Positions 24,901 to 33,295 are shown, counted from the first letter of the stretch. The stretch: DNA of 64,000 nucleotides from Amycolatopsis saalfeldensis (GCF_900110575.1 NZ_FOEF01000024.1:62001-126000); one strand, 5' to 3'. Made by a program: numbers and translations. Notes: a model not told the origin generated them from the sequence alone.

Positions 24901-26317
24901 CTGGCCGATCGTGCCGGCCACGACCGTGATCCACCATCTGATGGGCTTCGCGGAGCAGGCCGCGCCCGGCCGTCACGCGGTCGCGGTGCACGACGTCCGG
25001 CTGAACCAGTGGATCACCGCGACCCCCGCGGTTTCCGTGCCGGTGCGGGTCCTGCCGCAGAGCCGGGGCCGGGTGCTCGCCTCGCTGGGCGGTTACTCAC
25101 AGGCCGTGGTCGAGCTGGCCCCGGCTTACCCGGCGGACGCGCCCGCGCCCTGGCAGTTTCCCGCCTCGGCCGAGCAGACGCCGACGACCACCGCCGCCGA
25201 GCTGTACGACGACCGCTGGATGTTCCACGGGCCGCGGTTCCAGGGCGTCACCGAGCTGACCGCGATCGGCGAACGCCACGTGCGGGCCCGGCTGACCACT
25301 CCGCCCGCACCCGGCGCTTTGCTGGACAACGTCGGCCAGGTGCTGGGCTACTGGATCATGGCCCGGCTGCCCGAGCGCACCACCGTCTTCCCGGTGGCCA
25401 TGCGCGAGATCCGGTTCCACGGCGCGCATCCGGCGCCGGGGGAGCGGCTCGAGTGCCTGGTGCGGATCACCTCGCTCACCGAGGACTTCCTCGAAGCCGA
25501 CATGCAGCTCGTCCACAATGGACGGGTCTGGGCGGAGTTCGCCGGCTGGCGCGACCGGCGCTTCGACAGCAACCCGGAGATCCGCCAGGCCGACCGGACC
25601 CCGGAGCGCGCGACGCTGTCGAAACCGCGGCCCGGCGGCTGGGCCGTGGTGCACGAGCAATGGCCGGACCTGGCCACGCGCGAGCTGATCATGCGCAACT
25701 ACCTCGCGGGATCCGAACGCGAAGCCTACGAAAGCCGTCCGCCGCGCGGGCGCCGTCAGTGGCTGCTCGGCCGGATCGCGGCGAAAGACGCCGTGCGCCG
25801 ATTCCTGTGGGCCGAGGGCGAGAGCGCGATGTTCCCGGCCGAGCTGCGCATCGGCAACGACGAGGCCGGGCGTCCCCAGGTGAGCGGCGCATACGGGCGT
25901 AAGCTGCCGCCGTTGACGATCTCAGTGGCCCACCGGGCCGAAGCCGGAGTCGCGATCGCCCGGTACGGGCCGTGCGGCATCGACGTCGAAGAGGTCAAGC
26001 CGCGCCCTGAGTCCACTGTGGACGCGGCGTTGACCGCAGGCGAAAAGGCGCTGCTCGAAGCCCAGGACGGCGAGCGGGACCGCTGGTTCGCGCGGTTCTG
26101 GACCGCCAAGGAAGCCGTGGCGAAGCTGCTGGGCACCGGGTTGCGGGGCGAGCCTCGGAACTTCGAGGTCGTAAGAGCCTCGGCCGACGAGCTGACCGTG
26201 CGCGCGGCCGGGCGCGACCGTCGCGTGCACAGCGCCGGCCTCACGAACCTGCCCGGGCAGCCGGCACGCGAGTACGTCGTGGCCTGGACCGAAGAGAAGA
26301 AGGAGACGGGAAAATGA
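21992..26317 (+). CDS. Pfa-like PKS subunit: KS, AT-like, DH, PPTase
   Basis: A 1,441-residue protein. KS at about 5-465 has C212, EAHGTAT and GHTMPA, so it looks competent. The acyltransferase-like domain (about 550-870) keeps S627 in GHSLGEW and FHTPM, but the N-terminal GQGSQ motif reads GLESE. A single hot-dog DH (about 935-1200) has H956 in LLDHCF and D1112 in LLDNVGQ. The C-terminus (about 1255-1440) is a fused Sfp-type phosphopantetheinyl transferase (GIDVEEV at 1330-1336, WTAKEAVAK around E1374), which should activate the ACPs of the cluster in cis. No enoyl reductase is seen apart from the PfaD-like part of PKS1. GTG 21992 overlaps the PKS1 stop; ATG 22001 is an alternative. Confidence 0.87.
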   Translation: MTRMPEGVAIVGMSVLFPGAPDLDAYWQNLLGGVDAITEVPPEKWDSAHYAPDGDRRADRVYCRRGGFVDELAEVDVTGFGIMPNSVPATEPDQLIALRVAAQALADAGGADRLPADRARVGVILGRGGYLTPGLARLDQRVRTASQLVRTLGELLPDLDQARLETVRQAFTDQLGPEAPESAIGLVPNLAASRLANRLDLRGPAYTVDAACASSLIAVDHAVRELDSNRCDVVLAGGVHHCHDITFWSVFNQLGALSPTERIRPFHRDADGVLIGEGTGVVVLKRLADAERDGDRVYAVITGTGVASDGRTASLASPDSGGQVRAVRQAWAAAGVDPAGPDSIGLLEAHGTATPAGDGAELATLAEVFGAAGSAVLGSVKSMIGHTMPAAGIAGLIKAALAVHHGKLLPTLHCEDPHPALAKTRFATLDVAKPWDAPMRRAAVNAFGFGGINAHVVLEQAPRPSVPVVVHEAERVLRLAAPTVDALRETLSGNDPAVLAAPEGEGPVRLGIVDPTEKRLALARKAVGRGKPWRGRNDVWFADRPLLGPGGGKLAFVFPGLESELTLNCGDVARHFGLPWRHSGVESGDVVVGDVGRQGTAVFELGRLLDAALARIGVVPDALAGHSLGEWTAMAAAGLHAADEVDAFLAGFDPDALVVPGLAFAVVGAPAARVLDELGGREDVVLSHDNSPHQAMICGPAAEVGDLVARFRDAGVITQVLPFRTGFHTPMLSPYLGPIRAAAERYTLHPAKLPVWSATTASEYPADPAEIRDLFVRHLLEPVRFRPTVEAMHAAGFRAFVQLGAGQLGSLIGDTLQGSEHLVVSAHSAHRPGLAQLRRVATALWADGAAVDVTALPGPAKAPRTAVKLDLGGRLVSLDDRTRAQVGAALKTSTMDGLGALAAGPPLAAEFAALLKDTADLASTVLGASSRRLPPPKELRTTLAVSVESMPYLLDHCFFKQPLQAEVADRWPIVPATTVIHHLMGFAEQAAPGRHAVAVHDVRLNQWITATPAVSVPVRVLPQSRGRVLASLGGYSQAVVELAPAYPADAPAPWQFPASAEQTPTTTAAELYDDRWMFHGPRFQGVTELTAIGERHVRARLTTPPAPGALLDNVGQVLGYWIMARLPERTTVFPVAMREIRFHGAHPAPGERLECLVRITSLTEDFLEADMQLVHNGRVWAEFAGWRDRRFDSNPEIRQADRTPERATLSKPRPGGWAVVHEQWPDLATRELIMRNYLAGSEREAYESRPPRGRRQWLLGRIAAKDAVRRFLWAEGESAMFPAELRIGNDEAGRPQVSGAYGRKLPPLTISVAHRAEAGVAIARYGPCGIDVEEVKPRPESTVDAALTAGEKALLEAQDGERDRWFARFWTAKEAVAKLLGTGLRGEPRNFEVVRASADELTVRAAGRDRRVHSAGLTNLPGQPAREYVVAWTEEKKETGK

Positions 26318-26619
26318 GCATCGAGACCACGGCCGTGGATGAGGTGACCGTGCTCGCGCGGCTCAGTGAGATGCTGCGGGAACTGCTCGAGGAATACGGC
26401 CTCGACGACACCGAGATCACCATGGACACCACCTTCCACGACGATCTCGAGCTGGAGAGCGTCGACCTGGTGGCGTTGTCCGGGCAGCTGCGTGAGCACT
26501 ACGGCGACCGCGTCAACTTCGCCGCCTTCATCGCCGAGCGCGACCTCGACGAGATCATCGCGCTGACCATCGGCGAACTGGTCCGCTACATCGTCGGGTC
26601 GCTGCGGGCCGCGCCGTGA
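26314..26619 (+). CDS. Free-standing acyl carrier protein
   Basis: A 101-residue acidic protein. LELESVDL contains the phosphopantetheine-attachment Ser49, in a four-helix ACP layout ending in LTIGELVRYI. It differs from the DSIK ACPs in PKS1, so it may serve starter loading, release or transfer rather than chain extension. ATG 26314 overlaps the PKS2 stop (ATGA) and its own stop overlaps the hydrolase start. Confidence 0.9.
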   Translation: MSIETTAVDEVTVLARLSEMLRELLEEYGLDDTEITMDTTFHDDLELESVDLVALSGQLREHYGDRVNFAAFIAERDLDEIIALTIGELVRYIVGSLRAAP

Positions 26620-27422
26620 GCCGGGTCCGGGCGGGTGAGCTGGACGTGCACGTCCAGCGGCTGATCCCGGAAACGCCGCTCGACGGACACGCGCCGATCG
26701 TGGTGTGCGTCCACGGCCTGCTCACCGACAGCCTGGCCAGCTACTACTTCACCCTCGGCCCGGCCTTCGCCGAACGCGGTCTCGACGTGCTCATGTACGA
26801 CCTGCGCGGGCACGGCCGGACCACCCGCCCGCCGAGCGGGTACCGGCTGGAGCAGTTCATCGGCGACCTGGTCGCGCTGCTCGAAGCCGAGGGCGTCACG
26901 CGGCCGGTGTACGTGGTGGGCAACTCCTTCGGCGGCTCGGTGGCGTACGGCCTCGCGGCCGCGAGGCCGGACCTGGTCGCGGGTGTCGTGGCGATCGAGG
27001 CCGAGCCCCCGACCCGGGAGTGGATCCGCCACATGGCCGACGGCCTCGCCGACGCGAAGACGCGGCTGGCGCTCGACGAGGTGATCGGCTGGATCAAGGA
27101 GCACCACGGCGCGCACACCGCCCGGCTGTCCAAGGGGGCGGGCAAGATCCTGCAGGTCACCACGATGGCCGAGGACATCCCGCGCAGCGCCACCATCGAG
27201 GACGACCTCTCCGCGGTTCGCTGCCCGGTGCTCGCGATCTTCGGCGCGGACTCCGGGCTGTCCGCGCAGGTGCCGCACCTGCACGAGAGCCTGGCGCAGT
27301 GCCGGACCGAGGTGCTGCCCGACCAGGGCCACTCGGTGCTGGTCGAGCGGACGGCCGAAACGATCGAGCTGATCTTCGACTGGGTCCGCGAGACCTCGCG
27401 GGTCCCGGCACAGGCGCGCTAG
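26616..27422 (+). CDS. Alpha/beta-hydrolase, probable chain-release thioesterase
   Basis: A 268-residue alpha/beta-hydrolase. The oxyanion segment VHGL comes first, nucleophile S104 is in GNSFGG, and the catalytic His239 is in DQGHSV. With no thioesterase domain in either PKS it is the best candidate to release the chain as acid or ester. It starts at GTG 26616, overlapping the ACP stop, and abuts the glycosyltransferase gene by one base. Substrate unproven. Confidence 0.85.
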   Translation: MSRVRAGELDVHVQRLIPETPLDGHAPIVVCVHGLLTDSLASYYFTLGPAFAERGLDVLMYDLRGHGRTTRPPSGYRLEQFIGDLVALLEAEGVTRPVYVVGNSFGGSVAYGLAAARPDLVAGVVAIEAEPPTREWIRHMADGLADAKTRLALDEVIGWIKEHHGAHTARLSKGAGKILQVTTMAEDIPRSATIEDDLSAVRCPVLAIFGADSGLSAQVPHLHESLAQCRTEVLPDQGHSVLVERTAETIELIFDWVRETSRVPAQAR

Positions 27423-28600
27423 TGGCCCGGTTCCTGTTCGTGGTGCCGCCGCTGGTCGGGCACGTCAACCCGGCCACGGGCGTCGCGGGGGAGCTGGCCG
27501 CGCGCGGGCACGAGGTCGCCTGGGCCGGCCACGAAGAGCTGCTGCGACGGCTGGCCGGCGCGCAGGCGCGGGTGTATCCGTGCGCGGTGCCGCCGGAAAC
27601 CGCCCGGCCGCCCGGGCTCAAAGGCCCCGCCGCGTTGCAGTTCCTCTGGCAGGACTTCCTGATCCCGCTCGCCGACGCGATGGCCCCCGGGGTGCGCGCG
27701 GCGATCGACGCGTTCGAGCCGGACGTGGTGGTCGCCGACCAGCAGGCGCTGGCGGGCGGCCTGATCGCCGAGGGTCGCGGCCTGCCGTGGGTGACCTCGG
27801 CGACGACGTCGGCCGAGCTGCTCGACCCGCTCGCGAGCATGCCGAAGGTCGCGAGCTGGGTCGGTGAACTGCTGGCGGCCCTGCGGTCGAGGCTGGTCGA
27901 CGGCCGCGGCGGCGCGGATCCCCGGTTCTCCCCGCACGGCGTGCTGGCGTTCACCACGCGCGAGCTGCTCGGCCCGGCCGCGGTGCCCGAGCCGGTCTGG
28001 CTGGTCGGCCCCTCGATCACCGCCCGTCCGTCCACAGCGGACTTCCCGTGGGAATGGCTCGACGCGCCTTGCCCGACCGTCCTGGTGTCGCTCGGCACGG
28101 CGAACACCGATGCGGGCGCGGCGTTCCTGACCACGGTGGCCGACGCCTTCGCCGGTCTGGGCGACCGGGCGCGCGCGGTGATCGCCGACCCGGGCGGGGT
28201 GCTCGGCGAGGTCGCGCCCAACGTCCTGGTCCGCCCCGAGGTGCCGCAGCTGCCCTTGCTGGCGCGGGTCGACGCCGTGCTCTGCCACGCGGGGCACAAC
28301 ACCGTCTGCGAGACGCTCTGGCACGGGCTCCCGCTGGTGGTCGCGCCGATCCGCGACGATCAGCCGATCGTCGCCGGCCAGGTCGTCGACGCGGGTGCCG
28401 GGCTCCGCCTGCGCTTCGGCCGGGCCGACGCAACACGGATCACCGCGGCCGTCGACGCGGTGCTGACCGAGCCCGCGTACCGCCTCGCCGCCGGGAAGAT
28501 CGCGGCGTCCTTCCACGCGGCGGGCGGCAGCCCGGCCGCCGCCGGCCACCTGGAGGCCCTCGCGGCTCAGCTCAGCCTTCGCTCCGCGGAAACCGAATAG
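27422..28600 (+). CDS. GT1-family (UGT/MGT-like) glycosyltransferase
   Basis: A 392-residue GT-B enzyme. The N-terminal acceptor lobe starts FLFVVPPLVGHVNP. The C-terminal donor lobe holds the UGT-like signature HAGHNTVCETLWHGLPLVV and then PIRDDQP near residues 283-308. It resembles macrolide-type glycosyltransferases, so the PKS product is likely glycosylated at a hydroxyl or acid. GTG 27422 shares one base with the hydrolase stop. It is the last gene of the five-gene operon and overlaps the convergent catalase gene by 34 bp. No sugar-activating genes are nearby, so the sugar probably comes from primary metabolism. Confidence 0.9.
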   Translation: MARFLFVVPPLVGHVNPATGVAGELAARGHEVAWAGHEELLRRLAGAQARVYPCAVPPETARPPGLKGPAALQFLWQDFLIPLADAMAPGVRAAIDAFEPDVVVADQQALAGGLIAEGRGLPWVTSATTSAELLDPLASMPKVASWVGELLAALRSRLVDGRGGADPRFSPHGVLAFTTRELLGPAAVPEPVWLVGPSITARPSTADFPWEWLDAPCPTVLVSLGTANTDAGAAFLTTVADAFAGLGDRARAVIADPGGVLGEVAPNVLVRPEVPQLPLLARVDAVLCHAGHNTVCETLWHGLPLVVAPIRDDQPIVAGQVVDAGAGLRLRFGRADATRITAAVDAVLTEPAYRLAAGKIAASFHAAGGSPAAAGHLEALAAQLSLRSAETE

Positions 28601-29502
28601 GCGAGCGGCCGGAAGGCCAGCACGGTGTCGTCGGAGAGTTCGACGCCGTGCGTGATCCGGGTCGGGTCGAAGACCTGGCGCTCCCAGTCCGCGGACTCCG
28701 GTGAGAGCCGCTCGATCCGGATCTCCCCGGCGGGCAGCAGCGGGCGGTGCTCGGGCCAGGCGATCGACGGGTCGTGCGTGGGGTCGCCCGGCTCGCCGAG
28801 CTGGACCACGAGCGTGAACGACACCGGCCCGCCCTCGAGCCGCCGGTCGAGGTCCGGGAGCAGGAAACCGCGCTCCAGCTTGGTGGTGTCCGCATCGAGG
28901 TCGGCTTCGCCGAGCTGGGGGACGAGCCGGTAGCGGAACGCCGTGCGGGTGCCTTCGGCGCCGGTGAAGTGGAACGCGTGCAGCCCGTCGTAACGGGTGG
29001 TGGCGAAGCTGGCCGGTGCGCGCCGGGAGACGAACGCCTTGATCCCGGCGTGGCTTTCCTTGTGCTGGAACAGGAAGCCGGCGAGCTTGCCGCCGCCGGC
29101 GAGCTTCTCCTTCAGCCCGGCCTCGCCGGTCGCGGAGAGGGCTTCGACCAGCTCGACGAATCCCTCGGGCGTGCTGCTCGGGAACACGCGGAAGTTCGCG
29201 GCGACGAGGTCGTGCACGCCGTTGCCCTCGCCGTCGAGGAATTTGACGGCCATCCCGCGGATGCCGCGAGCCCGGTCGTCGGCGTCGTACTGCGGTGAGC
29301 CGTTGGAGAAGCGGACCACCGCGGAAGTCTCCGTGGTCAGGTGCGCGGCGGAGGTGAGGTGCGCGATCCGTCCACTCGGGACGAACTTGGCCTCGTAGAC
29401 GGCGCCGCGGGCGTGCAGCCGGCGGTCCTGGGGGCGCGGGTGGCCCGCGGCCTCGATGCGGTTGATGGCTTGTTCGGCGGTCATCCCGTCCGGCGTGGTC
29501 AC
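28567..29502 (-). CDS. Small SrpA-type catalase-family heme protein
   Basis: A 311-residue protein with the shortened catalase fold. Visible segments are VVRFSNGSPQYDADDRARGIRG-like near residue 65, the DLVAANFRVFPSS strand, and a C-terminal part with FDPTRITHGVELSDD just before the end. Such small catalases act as organic peroxidases or catalases in the cytoplasm. The longer frame to 29649 is rejected. GTG 29502 follows a TACGAT -10 box by 6 nt, so the message is probably leaderless. It is divergent from the TetR gene, which may control it. Confidence 0.82.
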   Translation of the reverse strand: MTTPDGMTAEQAINRIEAAGHPRPQDRRLHARGAVYEAKFVPSGRIAHLTSAAHLTTETSAVVRFSNGSPQYDADDRARGIRGMAVKFLDGEGNGVHDLVAANFRVFPSSTPEGFVELVEALSATGEAGLKEKLAGGGKLAGFLFQHKESHAGIKAFVSRRAPASFATTRYDGLHAFHFTGAEGTRTAFRYRLVPQLGEADLDADTTKLERGFLLPDLDRRLEGGPVSFTLVVQLGEPGDPTHDPSIAWPEHRPLLPAGEIRIERLSPESADWERQVFDPTRITHGVELSDDTVLAFRPLAYSVSAERRLS

Positions 29503-29611
29503 GCGGGGATCGTACAAGGCCGGTGGCCGCCGGAGCGCCCGTGACGCCCGGAAGTGTCCCGCCGTCGGACAGGCCTGATGAAAATTGAACAGGACTGCTA
29601 AATTTCTTCCC
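29503..29611. promoter_or_regulatory. Divergent control region of catalase and TetR genes
   Basis: Minus-strand -10 TACGAT (29514-29509) serves the catalase gene. Plus-strand -10 TAAATT (29599-29604) lies 7 nt before ATG 29612. An imperfect inverted repeat, GAAAATT-N13-AAATTTC, spans the latter and could be the TetR operator. Both transcripts look leaderless. Confidence 0.5.
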
Positions 29612-30229
29612 ATGCCCGGGCGGACGGCGGACGAAGGCGCGTCGTTCATCCAGGCCGCACGCAGGAAACAACTGGTCGAGTGCGCGATCGAGGTGATCGC
29701 CGAGGTCGGTCTCGCGCGGGCCTCGACGGTGCGGATCGCGCGGCGGGCCGGTGTCAGCCGCGGGGTGCTGACCTATCACTTCCGGGACCGGGCCGAACTC
29801 GTCGAGCAGGTCGTCCAGTCCGTTTACGACCTCGGTGCCGAGGCGCTCGCGCTCCCGATGGCGCGGGCGGGCGACCCGAGGCAGGCCTTGCTGGCCTTCA
29901 TCGCCGGCAGTATCGAGCTCTATGCGGCCCAGCCGGTCGCGATGGCCGCGCTGACCGAGATCTACGCCGACGCGCGGGCCGCCGACGGGGTGTCGCGCGC
30001 CCGGCATCGGCGGCACGGCCGGGAAATGTCCGAGATGGCCGCGATGCTGCGGGCCGGCCAGTCCCAGGGCCTGTTCCGCGATTTCGACGTCGACGTCATG
30101 TGCTCGACGATCCGCTCGGCACTGGACGGCGCGCTGGCGCACATCCTCGGCGGCGGCCGGGCCGAGCCCTACACCACGGAACTGCAAGCCATCTTCGACG
30201 CCGCAACGGCAGCAGAGGTGACCCGATGA
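29612..30229 (+). CDS. TetR-family regulator
   Basis: A 205-residue regulator. HTH region about residues 17-63 contains ARASTVRIARRAGVSRGVLT followed by YHFRDRAELVEQV, and a helical ligand-binding domain follows. ATG 29612 has no ribosome binding site but a -10 box at leaderless distance. Its stop overlaps the carboxylesterase start (ATGA), so both are made together. Targets are likely this operon and perhaps the divergent catalase gene; ligand unknown. Confidence 0.88.
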   Translation: MPGRTADEGASFIQAARRKQLVECAIEVIAEVGLARASTVRIARRAGVSRGVLTYHFRDRAELVEQVVQSVYDLGAEALALPMARAGDPRQALLAFIAGSIELYAAQPVAMAALTEIYADARAADGVSRARHRRHGREMSEMAAMLRAGQSQGLFRDFDVDVMCSTIRSALDGALAHILGGGRAEPYTTELQAIFDAATAAEVTR

Positions 30230-31848
30230 ACCGTTCCGACCGAACCCGATACCGAACCCGGATGAGCCGCGCGACCGCCGGCCTGGCCGTCGCGCTGGCG
30301 GTGCTCTCGATCACCACCGCCGGCCCCGTGAACGCGGCCCCGGCCGAGGCGCCATTGACCGTGACAGTGGATTCCGGCCGGCTGCACGGCACCGTGGCCG
30401 GCTCGACCCGGCAGTTCCTCGGCGTGCCGTACGCGAAGCCGCCGGTGGGCGAGCTGCGGTGGACGCCGCCGCAGCCGGTGGCGCACTGGTCCGGAGTCCG
30501 CGAAGCGACAGCCGCGGGCAACCCCTGCCCGCAGCAGGGCGCGCTCCCCGGCAACCTGCCCCCGATCAACGAGGACTGCCTGTTCCTCAACGTGACCACG
30601 CCGCGGTCCGAGCGCCCGGGCGCCCGGCTGCCGGTGATGGTGTGGTGGCACGGCGGCGGCTACACCACCGGCGCCGGCTCGCCGTACGACGCGCAGCGCC
30701 TGGCCGACCAGGGCGACGTCATCGTGGTGACGGTGAACTACCGGCTCGGCATCTTCGGCTACTACGGCCTGCCCGGGCTGGCGGGGTCCGGGAACTTCGG
30801 GTTCGCCGACCAGATCGCCGGGCTGAAGTGGGCCAAGCGCAACGCGGCCGCGTTCGGCGGCGACCCGCGCAACGTGACCATCTTCGGCGAGTCCGCCGGG
30901 GGCATGTCGGTGTGCGCGATGCTCACCTCGCCGCAGGCGCCCGGGCTCGTCGACAAGGCCGCGATCTCCTCCGGCTCGTGCCGGCTCGACTGGCCGGACG
31001 GCGGCCTCTTCCCCGGCACCCCGGCCCAGACGCCGTACATCTCGCTGGCGCAGGACCAGGCCGACGGCACCTCGAAGGCGGCGAGCCTGGGCTGCACCAC
31101 CGAGGTGCTGCGCTGCATGCGCGGCAAGCCGATGGCCGAGCTGCTGCCGTCCACTGTGGACTTCTCCGACCACCTCGCCTACGGCACCTCGCTGCTTCCG
31201 CGTTATCCGGCCGATGCCCTGCGGGACGGCCGGTTCGCCCGGATCCCGGTGATCTCCGGCGGGAACGCCGACGAGGCCCGCTCCTTCGTCGGCGGCGCGA
31301 TCGTCGCCGACCCGTCCTCGGTCACCGCGCAGAGCTACCCGAAGCTGATCCAGCAGGCCTTCGGCGACCAGGCGGGCAAGGTCGCCGCGCGGTACCCGCT
31401 TTCGGCCTACCCGTCGGCGGCGCTGGCCTGGTCCACGGTGATCACCGACGGGGCCTGGGCCTGCCCGACCGCGACGGCGGACCGGCAGCTCGCCGCGCAC
31501 ACGACCGTCTACCCGTACGAATTCGCCGATCCGAACGCGCCCAACGTCAACGGCATCAACCTGCCCGAGCTGCCGCAGGGTGCCGCGCACGCCACCGACC
31601 TGCCGACGTTCTTCGACCTCGGCGGCGTCAACCTGCTCAAGACCCCGCCACAGCAGGAGCTGGCGGCGAGCATGATCGGCTACTGGACCCGGTTCGCCTG
31701 GACCGGGAACCCGAACCGGCCCGGCGCGCCGCACTGGGCGCGGGCCACGCGCATCGGCACCGCGGCGTTGCAGTTCGTGCCCGGCGCGATCCAGCCGGTC
31801 GACTTCGCCGCCGAACACCAGTGCGGGCTCTGGGACTCCCTCGGCTGA
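30226..31848 (+). CDS. Secreted type-B carboxylesterase
   Basis: A 540-residue esterase. The N-terminal signal peptide (basic, then TAGLAVALAVLSITTAG, cleavage near VNAAPA) indicates export. The alpha/beta-hydrolase body has the early GVPYAKPPVGELRW motif, oxyanion loop WWHGGGYTTG, nucleophile S223 in GESAGG, and paired cysteines suggesting disulfides outside the cell. It cleaves esters or similar bonds; substrate cannot be told. It is translated from a start overlapping the TetR stop and followed by an intrinsic terminator. Confidence 0.9.
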   Translation: MNRSDRTRYRTRMSRATAGLAVALAVLSITTAGPVNAAPAEAPLTVTVDSGRLHGTVAGSTRQFLGVPYAKPPVGELRWTPPQPVAHWSGVREATAAGNPCPQQGALPGNLPPINEDCLFLNVTTPRSERPGARLPVMVWWHGGGYTTGAGSPYDAQRLADQGDVIVVTVNYRLGIFGYYGLPGLAGSGNFGFADQIAGLKWAKRNAAAFGGDPRNVTIFGESAGGMSVCAMLTSPQAPGLVDKAAISSGSCRLDWPDGGLFPGTPAQTPYISLAQDQADGTSKAASLGCTTEVLRCMRGKPMAELLPSTVDFSDHLAYGTSLLPRYPADALRDGRFARIPVISGGNADEARSFVGGAIVADPSSVTAQSYPKLIQQAFGDQAGKVAARYPLSAYPSAALAWSTVITDGAWACPTATADRQLAAHTTVYPYEFADPNAPNVNGINLPELPQGAAHATDLPTFFDLGGVNLLKTPPQQELAASMIGYWTRFAWTGNPNRPGAPHWARATRIGTAALQFVPGAIQPVDFAAEHQCGLWDSLG

Positions 31849-31870
31849 CGCCCCTTTCACTGCACGCCGG

Positions 31871-31903
31871 CCGGCCGCGCTCCCCCAGGGCGCGGCCGGT
31901 TTT
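31871..31903 (+). terminator. Intrinsic terminator after the carboxylesterase gene
   Basis: Perfect 10-bp stem CCGGCCGCGC / GCGCGGCCGG (31871-31880, 31890-31899) with a 9-nt loop, followed by four T residues. Confidence 0.85.
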
Positions 31904-31934
31904 GTCCTGCCCGGCCGAGCGGCTCCGACGGCTA

Positions 31935-31964
31935 TTGCCTACTCCGGAAGTTAGATGCTATAAC
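31935..31964 (+). promoter_or_regulatory. Promoter of the MDR oxidoreductase gene
   Basis: TTGCCT (31935-31940), 18 nt, TATAAC (31959-31964). The local sequence is A/T-rich, unlike its surroundings. A short leader with CGGAG precedes ATG 31993. Confidence 0.65.
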
Positions 31965-31992
31965 TATCGCAACAGCAACGAACGGAGTGACC

Positions 31993-33030
31993 ATGAACCA
32001 CATCGGCAACGCCCAGCTCACCCAGGTGGTCCTGCCCGGCAAGGTCGGCGTCGACGGCTTCCGGGTCGAGCGCGGCCCGGTCCCGTCGCCGGGCGCCGGC
32101 CAGGTGCTCGTCGACACGGAGGCGTCCGGCATCTCGTTCGCGGAGCAGCAGATGCGCCGCGCCAAGTACTACGACCAGCCGCCGTTCCCCTTCGTGCCGG
32201 GTTACGACCTGGTCGGCACCGTGCTGACCACCGGCGAAGGCGTCGACCCGGCGCTGCGCGGGCAGCGGGTGGCGGCGCTGGTGAAGGTCGGCGGCTGGGC
32301 CAGCCACGTGGTCCTCGACGCGGGCAAGCTGATCCCGGTTCCGGACGGCATCAGCGCCGTCGATGCCGAGACGGTGGTGGTCAACGGCATCACCGCGTGG
32401 CAGATGCTGCACCGCAAGGCCCGCGTGCAGGCTGGGCAGACGATCCTGGTGCACGGCGCGAACGGCGGCGTCGGCTCGACGCTGGTGCAGCTCGCCCGCG
32501 TCGCGGGGGTCAAGGTGATCGGCACGGCGTCCGCGCGGCACCACCAAGCGCTGATGGAGCAGGGCGTGACGCCCATCGACTACCGCATCGAGGACGTGCC
32601 CGCCCGGGTGCGGGAACTCGCCCCGGACGGCGTGCACGCGGTGTTCGACCACCTCGGCGGCCGCAGTGTCGTGGACTCGTGGAAGCTGCTCGCCAAGGGC
32701 GGCACGCTGGTCTCCTACGGCAGCGCCTCGACCAAGGACGACGACGGGTCCAAGCAGTGGCCGGTGCTCAAGATCATCCTGCGCCTGGCGGTGTGGAACG
32801 CGGTGCCGAACGGCCGGAGCGGGTCCTTCTACAACATCTGGACCGGGGTCAAGAACGCCGACGCCTACTACGGCCGGCTGCGCGCGGACCTGGCCGAGGT
32901 CTTCGCCCTGGTGCGCACCGGCGAGCTGACCGCCAAGCCCGCCGCCGTGCTGCCGTTCGAGCGCATCACCGAAGCGATGCGGCTGGCGGAGTCCGGCACG
33001 GTGGCCGGGAAAGTCGTGCTGACGCCCTGA
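31993..33030 (+). CDS. Quinone-oxidoreductase-like medium-chain dehydrogenase/reductase
   Basis: A 345-residue MDR enzyme. GroES-like N-half; Rossmann C-half with VHGANGGVGSTLVQLARVAG near 149-168. It lacks the Cys/His set for zinc, so it groups with NADPH-dependent quinone or enone reductases (QOR/zeta-crystallin type). ATG 31993 is 5 nt after GGAG; the GTG at 31987 lies inside that site. It is monocistronic: a terminator lies upstream and its last codons plus stop are duplicated 261 bp downstream. Confidence 0.88.
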   Translation: MNHIGNAQLTQVVLPGKVGVDGFRVERGPVPSPGAGQVLVDTEASGISFAEQQMRRAKYYDQPPFPFVPGYDLVGTVLTTGEGVDPALRGQRVAALVKVGGWASHVVLDAGKLIPVPDGISAVDAETVVVNGITAWQMLHRKARVQAGQTILVHGANGGVGSTLVQLARVAGVKVIGTASARHHQALMEQGVTPIDYRIEDVPARVRELAPDGVHAVFDHLGGRSVVDSWKLLAKGGTLVSYGSASTKDDDGSKQWPVLKIILRLAVWNAVPNGRSGSFYNIWTGVKNADAYYGRLRADLAEVFALVRTGELTAKPAAVLPFERITEAMRLAESGTVAGKVVLTP

Positions 33031-33295
33031 ATTCGCCTACTGTGCGAACGGCAGGTACGGCCGTAACCGCCCCAGCCGGGCTCGCGCGGGGACGTCTTGC
33101 TGCTGCACCAGGAAGCCGCCCACGATCGCTCCCGCGTCAGGCTCGACGCGGTGCGCCACGGCCACCTCTCCCGGGAGCGACGGCTGCTACAGCCTGCGTG
33201 TCGGCCTGCGCAAGGACCCGGTCTCCAGGGTGAAGCCCCATCGGGTGCTCGCCGGGATCCACGGGCACTGGTTGCCTGAGTGACGCCCTGAATTC
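33020..33295. repeat. Segment flanked by 15-bp direct repeats, with gene debris
   Basis: TGACGCCCTGAATTC occurs at 33020-33034 (covering the oxidoreductase stop) and at 33281-33295. Between them is no intact gene. On the minus strand an open tail reads AVAHRVEPDAGAIVGGFLVQ, then QQDVPARARLGRL and stop after PYLPFAQ near 33040; it looks like the C-terminus of a lost protein I do not recognise. Confidence 0.6.

Noticed and set aside
15114..26317. Enediyne PKS (PKSE)
   Set aside because: The fused PPTase and KS-AT-ACP-KR parts suggest it, but there are two KS-AT subunits, PfaD-like domains and DSIK-type tandem ACPs, and no enediyne-core accessory genes.
28567..29649. 360-residue form of the catalase
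   Set aside because: The extra N-terminus crosses the catalase promoter and the TetR promoter, and has no family similarity.
33097..33279. 60-residue plus-strand frame in the repeat-flanked segment
   Set aside because: Arg-rich random composition and no start signal.
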